A stretch of DNA of 36,761 nt, taken from positions 1 through 36,761 of the forward strand of contig JBLNEW010000065.1 of the NCBI GenBank assembly GCA_050263095.1. Direction: 5' to 3'. This document shows, one piece after another, positions 30,898 through 36,761 of the stretch. The DNA comes from FEB-35 sp050263095 (GTDB lineage: Bacteria; Desulfobacterota; Deferrimicrobia; Deferrimicrobiales; Deferrimicrobiaceae). The notes below the pieces were generated by a model. It did not search any database. It worked only from the letters and a program-made list of their open reading frames with translations, and was not told where the DNA came from. Position 1 is the stretch's first letter; each line of letters starts with the position of its first letter. The position numbers and the translations under genes are program-made.

Positions 30898-31350
30898 CTA
30901 CTTCACGTCGACCTTGATCTGCTTGGGCCTGGCCTGGGCCTTCTTCGGAAGCTGCACTTCAAGCACACCGTCCTTGAACTTCGCGCTGATCTTGTCCTGC
31001 TCCACGGAAGTCGGCAGGGAGAAGGAGCGGTGGAACGACCCGTACGCCCTCTCGATCCTGTGGTAGTTCTCCTCCTTGACCTCCTTCTCGAACTTCCGCT
31101 CCCCGTGCAGGGACAGGATGCCGTCTTTCACCTCGACGCCGATCTGTTCCTTGTCGAGGCCGGGAAGCTCCGCCTTGACTACGACCGCGTCCTCAGTTTC
31201 GAAAATATCGACCGCGGGCGTCCACATCCCCTTCGCCAGGACATCCTCGCGGCCCCGTGTCCGGGTAAAGGTATCCTCGAAGAGCTGGTTCATCTTGTCC
31301 TGTATGCTCGACAGGTCCCTCAGGGGATCCCACCAGCGCACGATAGCCAT
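30898..31350 (-). CDS. small heat-shock protein Hsp20, second copy
   Basis: 150-residue alpha-crystallin protein that holds unfolding proteins without ATP. The crystallin domain spans about 42-137 (VDIFETEDAVVVKAELPGLDK, DGILSLHGERKFEKEVKEENYHRIERAYGSFHRSFSLP), and the C-terminal PKQIKV supplies the I-x-V/I oligomer-docking motif. Strongly similar to the upstream copy over its whole length, so a tandem duplication. TAAGGAGG-like ribosome-binding site (AAGGAGG) precedes the ATG, itself preceded by overlapping hairpins. Confidence 0.95.
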   Translation of the reverse strand: MAIVRWWDPLRDLSSIQDKMNQLFEDTFTRTRGREDVLAKGMWTPAVDIFETEDAVVVKAELPGLDKEQIGVEVKDGILSLHGERKFEKEVKEENYHRIERAYGSFHRSFSLPTSVEQDKISAKFKDGVLEVQLPKKAQARPKQIKVDVK

Positions 31351-31368
31351 GGCCTATCCTCCTTTCAT

Positions 31369-31415
31369 GCCGGCTTTATCGAAAGCCGGCCCGGGTTTTC
31401 AATAACCGGGCCGGC
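31369..31415 (-). promoter_or_regulatory. two overlapping, mutually exclusive hairpins before the second hsp20
   Basis: On the transcript, hairpin 1 (31415-31385) pairs GCCGGCCCGG with CCGGGCCGGC around an AT-rich loop. Hairpin 2 (31390-31369) pairs GCCGGCTTT with AAAGCCGGC around CGAT. The six bases GCCGGC at 31390-31385 belong to both, so only one can form. Hairpin 2 ends four bases before AAGGAGG. No T run follows, so a simple terminator is unlikely. Nothing complementary to the ribosome-binding site is seen, so it is not a standard FourU or ROSE thermometer. Confidence 0.6.
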
Positions 31416-31441
31416 CTGTTATCAAACGCATGCGGTTCCGG

Positions 31442-31894
31442 TCAGGCGGCCACCTTGATCTGCTTCGGCTTGGCCGCTTCCTTCTTCGGGAGATGGACTT
31501 CCAGGACGCCGTTCTTCATCCTGGCCGTGATCTTCTCCTCGTCGACGGTTCCGGGCAGCGTGAAAGAGCGGTGGAAGACGCCATAGGACCGCTCCATCCG
31601 GTGATAGCTCTCCTCCTTGACCTCCTTCTCAAGCTTCCGCTCTCCGCGCAGGGTCAGGATCCCGTCCTTGTACTCGACTGCGACCTGTTCCTTCTCCATG
31701 CCGGGAAGCTCAGCCGTGACGACGATGTCGTCATCGGTTTCGTAGATATCGACGGTCGGCGCCCATAATCCCGCCGGCAACTCCCCTTCCCGTTCGCCGC
31801 GCGTACGGCCGACGAAATCCTCGAACATGCGGTTCATCCTCTCCTGAATTGTCGACAGCTCCCTGAACGGGTCCATCCAACGAACGATCGCCAT
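31442..31894 (-). CDS. small heat-shock protein Hsp20, first copy
   Basis: 150 residues, ATP-independent holdase. N-terminal MAIVRWMDPFRELSTIQERM, crystallin domain at about 45-138 (VDIYETDDDIVVTAELPGMEK ... GVFHRSFTLPG ... MKNGVLEVHLPK) and C-terminal PKQIKV docking motif. ATG at 31894 follows GGGAGGAA. Directly downstream of dnaK, with a GC-rich hairpin in the 58-base gap. Paired sHsps of this kind often form mixed oligomers. Confidence 0.95.
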   Translation of the reverse strand: MAIVRWMDPFRELSTIQERMNRMFEDFVGRTRGEREGELPAGLWAPTVDIYETDDDIVVTAELPGMEKEQVAVEYKDGILTLRGERKLEKEVKEESYHRMERSYGVFHRSFTLPGTVDEEKITARMKNGVLEVHLPKKEAAKPKQIKVAA

Positions 31895-31912
31895 GGTCGT
31901 TCCTCCCTTCTT

Positions 31913-31933
31913 CCGGCCTGCGTGCGCGGCCGG
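31913..31933 (-). other. GC-rich hairpin between dnaK and the first hsp20
   Basis: CCGGCC and GGCCGG arms around a nine-base loop. No T run follows. Likely an RNA-stability or partial-termination element that sets hsp20 level relative to dnaK. Confidence 0.4.
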
Positions 31934-31952
31934 ATCCTGGTTATCCCGGGAT

Positions 31953-33866
31953 CTACTTTTTCCCCGGGTCTTCGTATTCCGCCTCGACTACGTCTCCTTC
32001 CGCGCCCTTCGCTCCGGCCGCCGCTCCGGCGGCGGCTTCCCCCCCCTCGGACGGCGGGGGCGCGGACGCCGCCTGCTGGTACATCTTCTCCGCCAGGGCG
32101 TGTGCTTCCCGCATCAGCTTGTCCGCCGCGGCCTTGAGCACAGGCTCATCGTCCGACTTGAGCGCTTCCTTCGCCTCGCCGACCGCCGACTCCGCTTTCG
32201 CGACGAGGTCGGCCGGGAGCTTATCCCGGTTATCGCGAATGGTCTTTTCCGTGTTGTATACGAGGGAGTCGAGGTGGTTGCGCGCCTCGACGACCGACTT
32301 GCGCTTCCGGTCCTCCTCGGCGTGCGCCTCCGCCTCCTTCACCATCTTGTCTATGTCATCCTTGTTCAGGCCGGTCGATGCCGTGATCGTGATCTTCTGC
32401 TCCTTGCCGGTCGCCGTGTCCTTCGCGTTGACGTGCATGATGCCGTTGGCGTCGATGTCGAACGACACCTCGATCTTGGGAACGCCCCGGGGCGCCGTGG
32501 GGATCCCCTCCAGGTGGAACCGGCCCAGGGTCCGGTTCGCCGCCGCCATCTCCCGCTCGCCCTGCAGGACGTGGACCTCCACGCTCGTCTGCCCGTCCGC
32601 CGCGGTTGTGAAGAATTCGCTCTTCCGCACCGGGATCGTGGTGTTCCTCTCGATGAGCTTCGTCATCACGCCGCCCAGCGTCTCTATGCCGAGCGAAAGC
32701 GGGGTCACGTCCAGGAGAAGGATGTCCTTGACCTCGCCGCCGAGGACCCCCGCCTGCACGGCGGCGCCGGCGGCCACGACCTCGTCGGGATTCACCCCCT
32801 GGTGCGGGTCCTTCCCGAAGAAGTTCTTCACCATCTGGACGACCTTCGGGATCCGGGTGGAGCCGCCTACGAGCACCACCTCGTCGATCCTGCCCACCGG
32901 GATTCCCGCGTCCTTGATCGCCATCTCGCATGGCTTGAGCGTCCGGTCCAGTATGTCCTGGACCATCTGCTCGAACCGCGATCGGGTGAGCTTCAACTGC
33001 AGGTGCTTGGGGCCCGTCGCATCCGCGGTGATGAACGGCAGGCTTATCTCCGTCTCCTGCACGGAGGAGAGCTCGATCTTCGCCTTTTCGGCCGCCTCCT
33101 TGAGGCGCTGCAGGGCGGTGCGGTCCTTCGACAGGTCGATCCCCTGGTCCCTCTTGAACTCGGAGACGATCCACTCGATGATCCGCTGGTCTATGTTGTC
33201 GCCGCCCAGGTGCGTGTCGCCGTTGGTGGCCTTCACCTCCACCACGTTGTCCCCGACCTCGAGGATGGAGATATCGAAAGTCCCGCCGCCGAAGTCGAAC
33301 ACCGCTATCAGCTCGTTCTTCTTCTTGTCGAGGCCGTAAGCGAGCGCCGCCGCCGTGGGTTCGTTGATGATCCGAAGGACTTCAAGCCCGGCGATCGTCC
33401 CGGCGTCCTTCGTCGCCTGGCGCTGGGAATCGTTGAAGTACGCAGGGACCGTGATGACGGCCTGCTTTACCTCCTCCCCGAGGTAGGTCTCGGCGGCTTT
33501 CTTGAGCTTTCCGAGCACCAGCGCGGAGATCTGCTGCGGCGTGTGCTCCTTCCCCCCCGCGGCGACGCGTGCCTCCTGGTTCTGGCCACGGACCACCTTG
33601 TAGGGGACCAGCTTCATCTCCTCGGTGACCTCGTCGTACCGGCGCCCCATGAACCGCTTTATGGAGAAAACCGTGTTCTCGGCGTTCAGGACAGCCTGGC
33701 GCTTGGCGACCTGGCCGACGAGGATCTCGCCGCCCTTCCCGAACGCCACAACAGACGGTGTGAGCCGGCTGCCTTCCTCGTTGATGATCACCTTGGGCTC
33801 CCCACCCTCCATGACCGCAACCACCGAGTAGGTCGTCCCGAGGTCGATCCCTATGATCTTTGCCAT
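31953..33866 (-). CDS. dnaK: molecular chaperone DnaK (Hsp70)
   Basis: 637 residues, canonical throughout. ATPase domain with IIGIDLGTTYSVVAVMEGG, VITVPAYFNDSQRQATKDAG, IINEPTAAALAYG, VFDFGGGTFDISIL and VLVGGSTRIPKV; linker KDILLLDVTPLSLGIETLGG; substrate domain and helical lid; C-terminal tail Gly/Ala-rich and ending EAEYEDPGKK. ATG at 33866 follows GAAGGAG; an upstream extension of 14 residues is open but lacks family similarity. There is no grpE or hrcA beside it; instead it follows a receiver-domain gene and leads hsp20-hsp20-dnaJ. It may be a second, stress-specific DnaK or the only one; the window cannot tell. Confidence 0.97.
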   Translation of the reverse strand: MAKIIGIDLGTTYSVVAVMEGGEPKVIINEEGSRLTPSVVAFGKGGEILVGQVAKRQAVLNAENTVFSIKRFMGRRYDEVTEEMKLVPYKVVRGQNQEARVAAGGKEHTPQQISALVLGKLKKAAETYLGEEVKQAVITVPAYFNDSQRQATKDAGTIAGLEVLRIINEPTAAALAYGLDKKKNELIAVFDFGGGTFDISILEVGDNVVEVKATNGDTHLGGDNIDQRIIEWIVSEFKRDQGIDLSKDRTALQRLKEAAEKAKIELSSVQETEISLPFITADATGPKHLQLKLTRSRFEQMVQDILDRTLKPCEMAIKDAGIPVGRIDEVVLVGGSTRIPKVVQMVKNFFGKDPHQGVNPDEVVAAGAAVQAGVLGGEVKDILLLDVTPLSLGIETLGGVMTKLIERNTTIPVRKSEFFTTAADGQTSVEVHVLQGEREMAAANRTLGRFHLEGIPTAPRGVPKIEVSFDIDANGIMHVNAKDTATGKEQKITITASTGLNKDDIDKMVKEAEAHAEEDRKRKSVVEARNHLDSLVYNTEKTIRDNRDKLPADLVAKAESAVGEAKEALKSDDEPVLKAAADKLMREAHALAEKMYQQAASAPPPSEGGEAAAGAAAGAKGAEGDVVEAEYEDPGKK

Positions 33867-33897
33867 GATCCGGTGCTCCTTCCGCTCGTTATTTCGA

Positions 33898-34275
33898 TCA
33901 GGTTTCACGCAATATTTTGGCGATGAACCGCACCAGCACCTGCCCGTCGACCGGCTTCGTCACGTACCCCGTCACTCCCACGCCGACCGCCCACATGCGC
34001 CTTGCCCTGCTGTCCTCGGCGGCCAGCAGGAGGACGGGGATGCGCGATGCGATTCGGCCGATCTCAATCAACGCATCGAGCCCGCACAGCGACGGGGTGT
34101 CCAGGTCGACGACCAGCAGATCGGTCCCGCCGCGGATCACGCTTTCCAGCCCGGCGGTTCCGTCGGTGAACAGTTCCGTCATCGCTCCTGCCTCGGACAG
34201 CGCCCCCAGGAGCGGGCGCATCGGTCCGAAATCGTCGGCCTGCGAATCCGCTATGAGCACCACCCTTCGGGTCAC
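33898..34275 (-). CDS. stand-alone response-regulator receiver domain, degenerate
   Basis: 125 residues consisting only of a receiver domain. RVVLIADSQADD is the first strand with one acidic residue where two are usual, LLVVDLDTPSLCGLDAL carries the phospho-acceptor Asp57, and GYVTKPVD has the conserved Lys107. The switch Thr/Ser after strand 4 is Ala85 (PVLLLAAED), so output switching may be altered. There is no DNA-binding domain. GTG at 34275 follows GGAGG by eight bases; ATG at 34335 lacks a ribosome-binding site and would place the sigma-54-like promoter inside the gene. First gene of the chaperone run, 31 bases before dnaK. Confidence 0.82.
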   Translation of the reverse strand: MTRRVVLIADSQADDFGPMRPLLGALSEAGAMTELFTDGTAGLESVIRGGTDLLVVDLDTPSLCGLDALIEIGRIASRIPVLLLAAEDSRARRMWAVGVGVTGYVTKPVDGQVLVRFIAKILRET

Positions 34276-34301
34276 TTCTGCTGCCTCCGTAGCAGTAATG
34301 T

Positions 34302-34317
34302 AACAAGTTCCGTGCCA
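34302..34317 (-). promoter_or_regulatory. candidate sigma-54 promoter for the chaperone run
   Basis: TGGCACG (34317-34311), four bases, TTGTT (34306-34302): seven of seven at the minus 24 element and TTG at minus 12 with T for the usual C. Spacing between GG and the minus 12 pair is exact. Transcription would start near 34291, giving a 16-base leader with GGAGG before the GTG at 34275. The sigma-54 activator gene lies immediately upstream. Confidence 0.6.
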
Positions 34318-34339
34318 CGGCTGGCAGTCTGGCATAAAT

Positions 34340-34358
34340 CAATATTTGCTTGATATTG
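34340..34358. promoter_or_regulatory. inverted repeat CAATAT-N7-ATATTG, candidate activator or IHF-region site
   Basis: Perfect six-base arms, centred about 33 bases upstream of the minus 24 element, in an AT-rich patch that stands out from the GC-rich surroundings. Could be an activator site or a bending-protein site between enhancer and promoter. Confidence 0.45.
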
Positions 34359-34411
34359 CTGGGATAATACTATCTGCGCCAGGAATGGAACCGGCGGTGG
34401 CCCATCCGGAG

Positions 34412-34424
34412 AATCAAAATGATT
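34412..34424. promoter_or_regulatory. inverted repeat AATCA-AAA-TGATT
   Basis: Perfect five-base arms about 100 bases upstream of the sigma-54-like promoter, in the usual range for NtrC-type enhancers. Confidence 0.35.
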
Positions 34425-34442
34425 GTGCCCCGCTTCCACCCG

Positions 34443-34459
34443 GCTATCGTTTTGATAGC
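34443..34459. promoter_or_regulatory. inverted repeat GCTATC-N5-GATAGC
   Basis: Perfect six-base arms with a GTTTT centre, 34 bases after the activator gene stop and about 135 bases upstream of the promoter. As RNA it could be a weak hairpin terminator for the two-component genes but lacks a T run; as DNA it is at enhancer distance. Confidence 0.45.
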
Positions 34460-34493
34460 ACCGTATCGGACTTCCGGGCGCCGGCAGGCTGCG

Positions 34494-35858
34494 TCAGCGG
34501 ATGCTGTATTCCTTTACCTTGCGGTGGAGAGTGGCCACGCCGATCCCCAGGATCTTCGCCGCTTCCTTCTTGTTTCCTTTCGTCTCCTTCAGCGCCGCCC
34601 GAATGGCGTCGCGCTCTATCTCGTCGAGCGTCCTGGGGGCCGGGAGGGGGATCGGCCCCGCGGCCGACGGCGGAATGCCGCCTTCCACTATCCCCGGCGG
34701 CAGGTCCTCGGGCTCGATCGCCTCCCCCCGCGCGACCAGGGAGGCGACTTCCATCGCGTTTCTCAACTCGCGGACGTTCCCCGGCCAGCGGTAGGCCATA
34801 AGGACTTTAAGCGATCCCGGGGAAAGGCGTTTGGCTTCCGCCTTGTTCTCCTGGCCGATCTCCTGCAGGAACTGGTCGGCGAGCTTTGCAATATCGTCCC
34901 GCCGGTCCCGCAATGGAGGGACGATTACGCTGAAAACGTTCAGGCGGTAGAAAAGGTCTTCCCGGAACGCTTTCCTTTCCACCCGCTCCTTGAGGTCCTG
35001 GTTGGTTGCGGCGAGTATCCGGACGTCGACCCTTATGACCTGCGAGTCGCCGACCCTTGAAATCTCCTTCTGCTCGATCGCGCGCAGGAGCTTGGCCTGC
35101 AGCGGCAGGGCCATATCCCCGACCTCGTCGAGAAAAAGGGTGCCCCCTTCCGCGGCTTCCATCTTCCCCTGGCGGGTGGCGACGGCGCCGGTAAAAGCCC
35201 CCTTCTCATGGCCGAACAGTTCCGACTCCAGCAGGTTTTCGGGGATGGCGGCGCAGTTCAACGGAAGGAACGGCTTGTTGCGCCTGGGGCTCAGGCCGTG
35301 GATGGCCCTGGCCACGAGCTCTTTCCCGGTTCCGCTCTCCCCCTGGATGAGAACGTTCATCCGGGTCGGGGCTACGAGCCGGATCCTCCTTATGACCTCC
35401 TCCATCGCCCGCGAGAAGGCTATGATCCCCTCGGGGCCGAAGCGCTGCCCCATCTCCTCCCGAAGCTGCTCTATCTCCCGGGTCCTTTCCCGGTCCTTTA
35501 CCGCCTTGAACACGGCCGCCCTCAGCTGCGGGATGCCCACCGGTTTTTCAAGGAAGTCGGAGGCGCCCGCGCGCATGGCCTCCACCGCGTTGTAGACGGT
35601 CCCGAAAGCGGTCAGCACCACCACCGACACCCCGGCGTGCTCCGCGACGACCCTGCCGATGACCTCCATCCCGCTCAAGCCCGGCATCTTGAGGTCCGTA
35701 AGCACGACGTCCGCGCCCTCGGCGGACAGGTACGCAAGCCCCTCCCGGGGATCGGCGAACGGCCGGACGTCGTAGCCGTCCCGGCGAAGCGCCGCGGCCA
35801 CGCTGCCGAGGCTGTCGGGATCGTCGTCGATGACGATGACGCGATGCTTGACTTTCAC
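34494..35858 (-). CDS. sigma-54-dependent response regulator, NtrC family
   Basis: 454 residues: receiver domain 5-120 with Asp11/Asp12, phospho-acceptor Asp55 in VVLTDLKMPG and Lys105; AAA+ domain about 140-375 with Walker A GESGTGKE at 173-180, the sigma-54 contact loop GAFTGA at 220-225 and Walker B LFLDEVGD at 241-248; Fis-type helix-turn-helix at about 430-452 (KKEAAKILGIGVATLHRKV). All parts needed for phosphorylation-dependent opening of sigma-54 promoters are intact. GTG at 35858 overlaps the kinase stop by four bases. Its nearest downstream promoter is the sigma-54-like element before the receiver/dnaK run. Confidence 0.96.
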   Translation of the reverse strand: MKVKHRVIVIDDDPDSLGSVAAALRRDGYDVRPFADPREGLAYLSAEGADVVLTDLKMPGLSGMEVIGRVVAEHAGVSVVVLTAFGTVYNAVEAMRAGASDFLEKPVGIPQLRAAVFKAVKDRERTREIEQLREEMGQRFGPEGIIAFSRAMEEVIRRIRLVAPTRMNVLIQGESGTGKELVARAIHGLSPRRNKPFLPLNCAAIPENLLESELFGHEKGAFTGAVATRQGKMEAAEGGTLFLDEVGDMALPLQAKLLRAIEQKEISRVGDSQVIRVDVRILAATNQDLKERVERKAFREDLFYRLNVFSVIVPPLRDRRDDIAKLADQFLQEIGQENKAEAKRLSPGSLKVLMAYRWPGNVRELRNAMEVASLVARGEAIEPEDLPPGIVEGGIPPSAAGPIPLPAPRTLDEIERDAIRAALKETKGNKKEAAKILGIGVATLHRKVKEYSIR

Positions 35859-36622
35859 CTGACCTTCTCCGGAAGGAGCCCCGCCCCGGGCCTTCCCGAA
35901 AGCGCCGCCTTGAACTGGGCCTCCGACGGAAGGAGCACGGTGGCGGTCGTCCCGCGCCCCTCCCTGCTGCGTATGGAAATCTTGCCTCCGTGCTCCCGGA
36001 CGATCTGCCGGACGATGGGAAGCCCCAGACCGCTGCCGTTCTTGCGCGTGGTGTAGAAGAGCTTGTAGATCTGCCTGCGGTCCGCCCGGGGAATCCCGCG
36101 CCCGTTGTCCTGAACGCGCACGAAGGGCCTGCCCCTCGAAATCCCCGTCGAAACGCGGATGCGCTTGCGCTCCTTGTCCATCGCCTCTTCGGCGTTGAGC
36201 AGCAGGTTGAGGAGCGCCTGCTTCAGCTGTTTTTCGTCGGCAAGCACGGGAACCGGGGCGGGGTGAAGATTCGCCGCAAGCGCGATTCCCCTGCGCGAAA
36301 AGTCCACTTCCAGGAAACGCAACGTTTCGGCGACGATCCGGTTCAGGTCCGAAACGGCCAGCTCCACGGAAGGGGGCCGGGCGAACCGGAGGAAATCCGA
36401 CAGGAGATCGCTCAGCCGCTGCGTGACCTTAAGGTTCGAGTGGGCCATCGAGAGAAGCTCCTGCTTGCGGGCCGGGTCGCTGTCGGGCAGGGCCGAAAGC
36501 ATCTCCACCAGGAGCTGGCTGTTTATGTGCAACGAGTTGAGCGGGTTGCGGATTTCGTGGGCAAGGCCCGAGGCAACCGCACCCAGGTCGGCGAGCTTTT
36601 TCTTGGTCCCGGTCGTCAACAC
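35855..36622 (-). CDS. soluble histidine kinase without sensor domain (NtrB-like core)
   Basis: 255 residues that begin almost directly at the dimerisation domain: phospho-acceptor His22 in GLAHEIRNPLNSL, N box QALLNLLLNAEEAM, and ATP-lid motifs DNGRGIP and GSGLGLPIV. No transmembrane segment or PAS domain precedes the core, so input must come from a partner, from temperature or redox, or from a missing 5' part. GTG at 36622 follows closely on an in-frame TAG at 36634-36632 and has no ribosome-binding site; the TTG next to it is equally possible. It is coupled to the NtrC-type regulator by a four-base overlap. Confidence 0.9.
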   Translation of the reverse strand: MLTTGTKKKLADLGAVASGLAHEIRNPLNSLHINSQLLVEMLSALPDSDPARKQELLSMAHSNLKVTQRLSDLLSDFLRFARPPSVELAVSDLNRIVAETLRFLEVDFSRRGIALAANLHPAPVPVLADEKQLKQALLNLLLNAEEAMDKERKRIRVSTGISRGRPFVRVQDNGRGIPRADRRQIYKLFYTTRKNGSGLGLPIVRQIVREHGGKISIRSREGRGTTATVLLPSEAQFKAALSGRPGAGLLPEKVR

Positions 36623-36761
36623 GAGTTGATTCTACAACAAAAAACGGGGAATTCCTCCCGGCGCCCCGGAGGGCCGGTCAACGATGCCTGGATGCCTTAT
36701 CCACCGGCGTCGTGGCGCTCCTGGAAGTCGACCCGCGGCTCATCAACATGTTGTCTTGCGC
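36623..36761. other. right edge, unresolved 139 bases
   Basis: No confident gene. On the plus strand a frame reads ALSTGVVALLEVDPRLINML, similar to the start of a PAS domain, but it has no ATG, GTG or TTG at a suitable place. On the minus strand a frame entering from outside the window ends ATTPVDKASRHR then TGA at about 36682. An AAAAAA stretch lies at 36639-36644. The sequence beyond the window is needed to choose. Confidence 0.3.

Noticed and set aside
31369..31415. Rho-independent terminator between the two hsp20 genes
   Set aside because: Stems are strong but there is no T run after either, and the second hsp20 has a strong ribosome-binding site immediately downstream.
31351..31441. Classical FourU/ROSE RNA thermometer before the second hsp20
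   Set aside because: No stretch complementary to the ribosome-binding site is present; the hairpins are listed as a different kind of switch.
31893..33926. 677-codon open frame on the plus strand opposite dnaK
   Set aside because: Long antisense frames opposite Hsp70 genes are a known by-product of codon bias in GC-rich DNA. The translation has no domain pattern, and dnaK is unmistakable.
22060..36700. CIRCE (TTAGCACTC-N9-GAGTGCTAA) or a clear sigma-32 promoter for the chaperone genes
   Set aside because: Looked for in the gaps upstream of dnaK, both hsp20 genes, dnaJ and htpX; none found by eye. A weak distant form could be missed.
1..36761. Mobile elements, phage genes, CRISPR arrays, toxin-antitoxin pairs, rRNA
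   Set aside because: No transposase, integrase, array of spaced repeats, or rRNA sequence was recognised anywhere in the window.

Overview
GC-rich window from a Gram-negative bacterium: three adjacent lipoprotein genes, LpxH-like lipid A chemistry, DegP/DegQ and HtpX all imply an outer membrane. The ispE–spoVG–tRNA-Gln neighbourhood, stand-alone NtrC-type two-component genes and a GNA1162/CsgG lipoprotein pair resemble deltaproteobacteria in the broad sense (Desulfobacterota, Desulfuromonadota and relatives). This placement is inferred from gene content only. Almost all genes lie on the minus strand. Only the LpxH-like gene, rarA and a ferredoxin-reductase-like gene are on the plus strand. 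I see no mobile element, phage gene, CRISPR array or rRNA.

Layout by coordinate. (a) 1-3589, minus: acyl-CoA/2-oxoacid catabolism, with a CaiB/BaiF-family protein, a small basic protein, E1 alpha and E1 beta of a branched-chain-type 2-oxoacid dehydrogenase, and the first codons of a possible aldehyde dehydrogenase. (b) 3634-4404, plus: LpxH-like metallophosphoesterase. (c) 4438-12118, minus: a tightly coupled run nadK-recN-GNAT-pmbA-HAD-rng-small haem-oxidase-like membrane protein, mostly with overlaps of 4-8 bases. (d) 12160-13500, plus: rarA. (e) 13504-15703, minus: ferredoxin and three lipoproteins (GNA1162/DUF799, CsgG, PEGA); a thioredoxin-reductase-fold protein without the CxxC pair diverges from the ferredoxin. 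(f) 16838-18322, minus: HAMP-GAF-HD-GYP signalling protein. (g) 18434-20545, minus: one frame that joins a MerR-type regulator to an acetate/succinate CoA-transferase, behind an AT-rich control region. (h) 20718-21997, minus: ispE, spoVG, tRNA-Gln(UUG).

(i) 22159-36622, minus: the most striking part. Reading in the direction of transcription it has a histidine kinase without a sensor domain, an NtrC-family sigma-54 activator, a 218-base gap with a sigma-54-type promoter and several inverted repeats, then a lone receiver-domain protein, dnaK, two hsp20 genes, a DnaJ with only half a zinc finger, htpX, a ClpA-like AAA+ unfoldase, a DUF1844 protein, a DegP/DegQ protease and clpB. This is a continuous 12-kb protein-quality-control set covering holding, folding, disaggregation, unfolding, and membrane and periplasmic proteolysis. 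It lacks grpE and hrcA, and I found no CIRCE element in the gap upstream of it. The working hypothesis is a two-component, sigma-54-controlled proteostasis island.

Starts were chosen by Shine-Dalgarno sequences and family length. Where the choice is open this is stated in the entry.
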